From Nitrospinota bacterium (GTDB lineage Bacteria > Nitrospinota_A > UBA7883): a stretch of DNA of 7,568 bases. The translations under genes and the position numbers were made by a program. The notes under the pieces were generated by a model that worked only from the letters and a program-made list of their open reading frames with translations, was not told the DNA's origin and did no database searches. The stretch covers positions 1 through 7,568 of the forward strand of contig JAOUNV010000072.1 in the NCBI GenBank assembly GCA_029880775.1, given 5' to 3'. How positions within the stretch are numbered: the first letter of the stretch is position 1; each line of letters begins with the position of its first letter. Positions 5,736 through 7,568 of this stretch are shown here, one piece after another.

Positions 5736-7442
5736 GTGAGCGACCGAATAGAATACGATGTGACCCTGGTGGGGGCGGGACCCGCCAATATGGCCCTGGC
5801 ATACCGTCTGGTCCAGCTGGCGGACAAGCCGATAAAAATAGCGGTGGTGGAAAAGGCGAAGGATATCGGGGGCCACCTGTTATCCGGCGCCGTGTCCAAC
5901 CCCAGGGTGATAGAAAAAATGTTCCCCCAGTGGAAAACCGATGGATTCCCCCACCAGGGGATTTGCTCGGAAAGCTATGTGAGCATCCTGGGCCCGCGCA
6001 GATGGGAGAACGTGCCATCCCTTCTCACCCCTCCATACTACAAGAAGGAAGGCTACGCCATCTTGAACATATCGGAGATGTGCGCCTATATCGCCAGAAA
6101 AACCACAGAAGCCGCCGCCGCCAAGGAAAACGTGGTGGTGGACTTCTACCCCGGCTTTCCCGCCCAGCAGATCGTGTATGACGGCGATCGGGTGGCGGGA
6201 GTGAAAGTGGACGATACCGGCGACGAGAACGCCGACACCCTATACGCCAAGGTCACCGTTTTTGGCGACAAAGGCTTTGTCTCCCGCGATCTTATCGCCA
6301 AAAACAACCTGCGCAAGAACCCGCAAGTGTGGAGCGTGGGGGTGAAGGAGGTGTGGGAGACCGCCGAAAGCCACGAAGGAAAGGTGTGGCATACCATGGG
6401 ATATCCGATGGCGCCAGGCCACCTGGGGGGCGGGTTCGTCTATGGACAAAAGAACAACAGGCTGGTCATCGGCATGGTGATGGGGCTCGATTTCGTGAAC
6501 CCGAACCTCCGTCCTCCCCAGGTGTTGCAGGACCTGAAGAAACATCCTTTCATGCAGGAGATGCTGCGCGGCGGCAAGCTGTTAAAGTACGGCGCCTCCG
6601 TGCTGCCGGAAGGTGGGTTTTACTCTTTGCCGGAAAAATTCGCCGTGGATGGCGCCATGCTAGTCGGCGACGCGCTGGGGACGCTGGACGTGAAGCGCTT
6701 CTCCGGTGTGGACAAGGCGATGGAGAGCGGATACCAGGCGGCCCAGACGATCTGGGAAGCTTGTGAAAAAGATGATTATTCCGCCTCCGGGCTGGCGGGC
6801 TATCAGTCCCGGCTGATGAATGGATGGGTGGGGCAGGAGCTCAAAGACTCGCGCTATTTCCGCAAGGCCTTCACCGACCATCCGAAACTTCTGGAAGTGT
6901 TCATCCCGCGGGTGGCGGCGGCGGTGAACTCCGGCAAGAGCGTGGTGTACGCAGGAATGCAGGCAGGATTGGCCGATCCTTTCGGTTCGCTTGGGCTTTT
7001 GAGCGCCAGAAAAATGATCGAGAACCCATCCGATATAGGGCGGGCGGAGTATAAAGAGGACCGTACCCATATCGGCAAGGACTATGTGGACAACCGGGAG
7101 ATTTCCGAGGGATACGCCGACGACACCATATACACGACTGCTGATGTGGTGTTCTACGCTCACACCCACTACGGCGAGGAAAACCAGCACATCGAGGAGT
7201 TCGACGCGGCGGTGTGCAAAAACTGCATAGCCGAGTTCGACGCGGCGGGCAAGGAGACCCCCTGCGTGGGGGATTGCACCGCCGAGGTGCACCAGACCCT
7301 GGAGAAAGATGGCGCCCGAACCCACGCCATGGCGCTGGAAAACTGCGTCCAATGCACCACCTGCGAAATCGTCTGCCCCAAAACCAATATTCGGGTGCGG
7401 GCGGCGTTGCGTGGGTATGGGCCAGATTTTTCCGGGATGTGA
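5736..7442 (+). CDS. Electron transfer flavoprotein-ubiquinone oxidoreductase (ETF-QO)
   Basis: ETF-QO is a membrane-associated flavo-iron-sulfur enzyme that moves electrons from reduced ETF to ubiquinone or menaquinone. The 568 residues match the family length. The N-terminal FAD motif is VGAGPAN (12-18), with Asn replacing the third Gly. DIGGHLLSGAV (43-53) follows. The quinone/FAD core has GMVMGLDFVNP (246-256), YGASVLPEGGF (285-295), GDALGT (311-316) and SGVDKAMESG (323-332). The C-terminal ferredoxin-like part has C494, C497, C510 and C514, then CVQCTTCEIVCP (C537, C540, C543, C547), ending in GYGPDFSGM. Human ETF-QO uses one Cys from the first group and three from the second, so this protein has extra cysteines, as in FixX. 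The GTG start at 5736 has GGAG 9 nt upstream, and no ATG alternative exists before the FAD motif. It is the third gene of the etfBA operon, so it is probably their direct acceptor. Confidence 0.95.
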   Translation: MSDRIEYDVTLVGAGPANMALAYRLVQLADKPIKIAVVEKAKDIGGHLLSGAVSNPRVIEKMFPQWKTDGFPHQGICSESYVSILGPRRWENVPSLLTPPYYKKEGYAILNISEMCAYIARKTTEAAAAKENVVVDFYPGFPAQQIVYDGDRVAGVKVDDTGDENADTLYAKVTVFGDKGFVSRDLIAKNNLRKNPQVWSVGVKEVWETAESHEGKVWHTMGYPMAPGHLGGGFVYGQKNNRLVIGMVMGLDFVNPNLRPPQVLQDLKKHPFMQEMLRGGKLLKYGASVLPEGGFYSLPEKFAVDGAMLVGDALGTLDVKRFSGVDKAMESGYQAAQTIWEACEKDDYSASGLAGYQSRLMNGWVGQELKDSRYFRKAFTDHPKLLEVFIPRVAAAVNSGKSVVYAGMQAGLADPFGSLGLLSARKMIENPSDIGRAEYKEDRTHIGKDYVDNREISEGYADDTIYTTADVVFYAHTHYGEENQHIEEFDAAVCKNCIAEFDAAGKETPCVGDCTAEVHQTLEKDGARTHAMALENCVQCTTCEIVCPKTNIRVRAALRGYGPDFSGM

Positions 7443-7496
7443 ATACGTCAGCGTGATCCACTAGCCTGGCAAATGAAGTTGTTCGATATAGACTGC

Positions 7497-7548
7497 GGCC
7501 ACTCCAGCTCGTGAATCGCCCCCGGCGGGGCGCAAGTTCACTTTGGCC
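7497..7548. other. Nested inverted repeat downstream of the ETF operon
   Basis: Three pairs of arms are nested: GGCCA (7497-7501) with TGGCC (7544-7548), GTGAA (7511-7515) with TTCAC (7537-7541), and CGCCCC (7517-7522) with GGGGCG (7527-7532) around a CGGC loop. The inner stem lies about 75 nt after the oxidoreductase stop and could help end transcription, but no T-run follows directly (only GTTTTG near 7554-7559). The element could equally belong to whatever lies to the right. The minus strand is open for 34 codons up to a TAG at 7461-7463, which is too short to call a gene. Confidence 0.3.
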
Positions 7549-7568
7549 CCGTGCCGTTTTGATGTAGA

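Noticed and set aside
6660..7352. 230-codon frame antisense to the ETF-QO gene
   Set aside because: It is opposite a well-recognised enzyme and shows no family features or start signals.
7463..7568. C-terminal fragment of a minus-strand gene entering from the right
   Set aside because: Only 34 codons are visible, with no recognisable motif and codon use unlike the neighbours. It is too weak to annotate.

Overview
The window holds five protein-coding genes on both strands and no RNA genes, CRISPR or recognisable insertion sequence. GC content looks mid-to-upper 50s percent by eye. Shine-Dalgarno sites are strong and ATA isoleucine codons are frequent. An ETF operon with a ubiquinone oxidoreductase, next to GT-C-type membrane proteins, points to a Gram-negative respiring bacterium. 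A Nitrospinota or Deltaproteobacteria-like lineage would fit, but that is a weak inference.

Left part (1-3084): two large polytopic membrane proteins are divergently transcribed from a 143-bp intergenic region. The minus-strand gene (1-1207) runs off the left edge. It is open over all 402 visible codons and looks like a GT-C-fold or YfhO-like membrane protein. The plus-strand gene (1351-3084) is a PMT/ArnT-like family 39 glycosyltransferase. The intergenic region carries a perfect extended -10 element. It also carries a 26-codon ORF whose stop codon overlaps the glycosyltransferase GTG start.

Middle (2977-3825): the glycosyltransferase ends in a tandem array of an 18-bp unit encoding ATRPQV. 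The array runs into the 3' end of a convergent TsaC/YciO-family gene (3050-3658, minus), and the two coding regions overlap by 35 bp. The TsaC-family gene and the following ETF operon are divergent across a 167-bp region with a candidate promoter and a 10-bp palindrome.

Right part (3826-7442): etfB, etfA and an ETF:quinone oxidoreductase form a tight operon (ATGA overlap, then a 15-bp gap). EtfBA accepts electrons from flavin dehydrogenases such as acyl-CoA dehydrogenases. The oxidoreductase passes them through FAD and Fe-S to membrane quinone. Two points stand out. EtfB looks like the clostridial/bifurcating class and lacks the usual partner-recognition segment. The oxidoreductase has eight cysteines in its ferredoxin-like tail, as in FixX, where the mitochondrial enzyme uses four. 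The last 126 bp hold a nested inverted repeat and no convincing gene.

No clearly new system is visible. The best leads are the unusual ETF module, the coding repeat array at the convergent gene junction, and the leader ORF with its extended -10 promoter.
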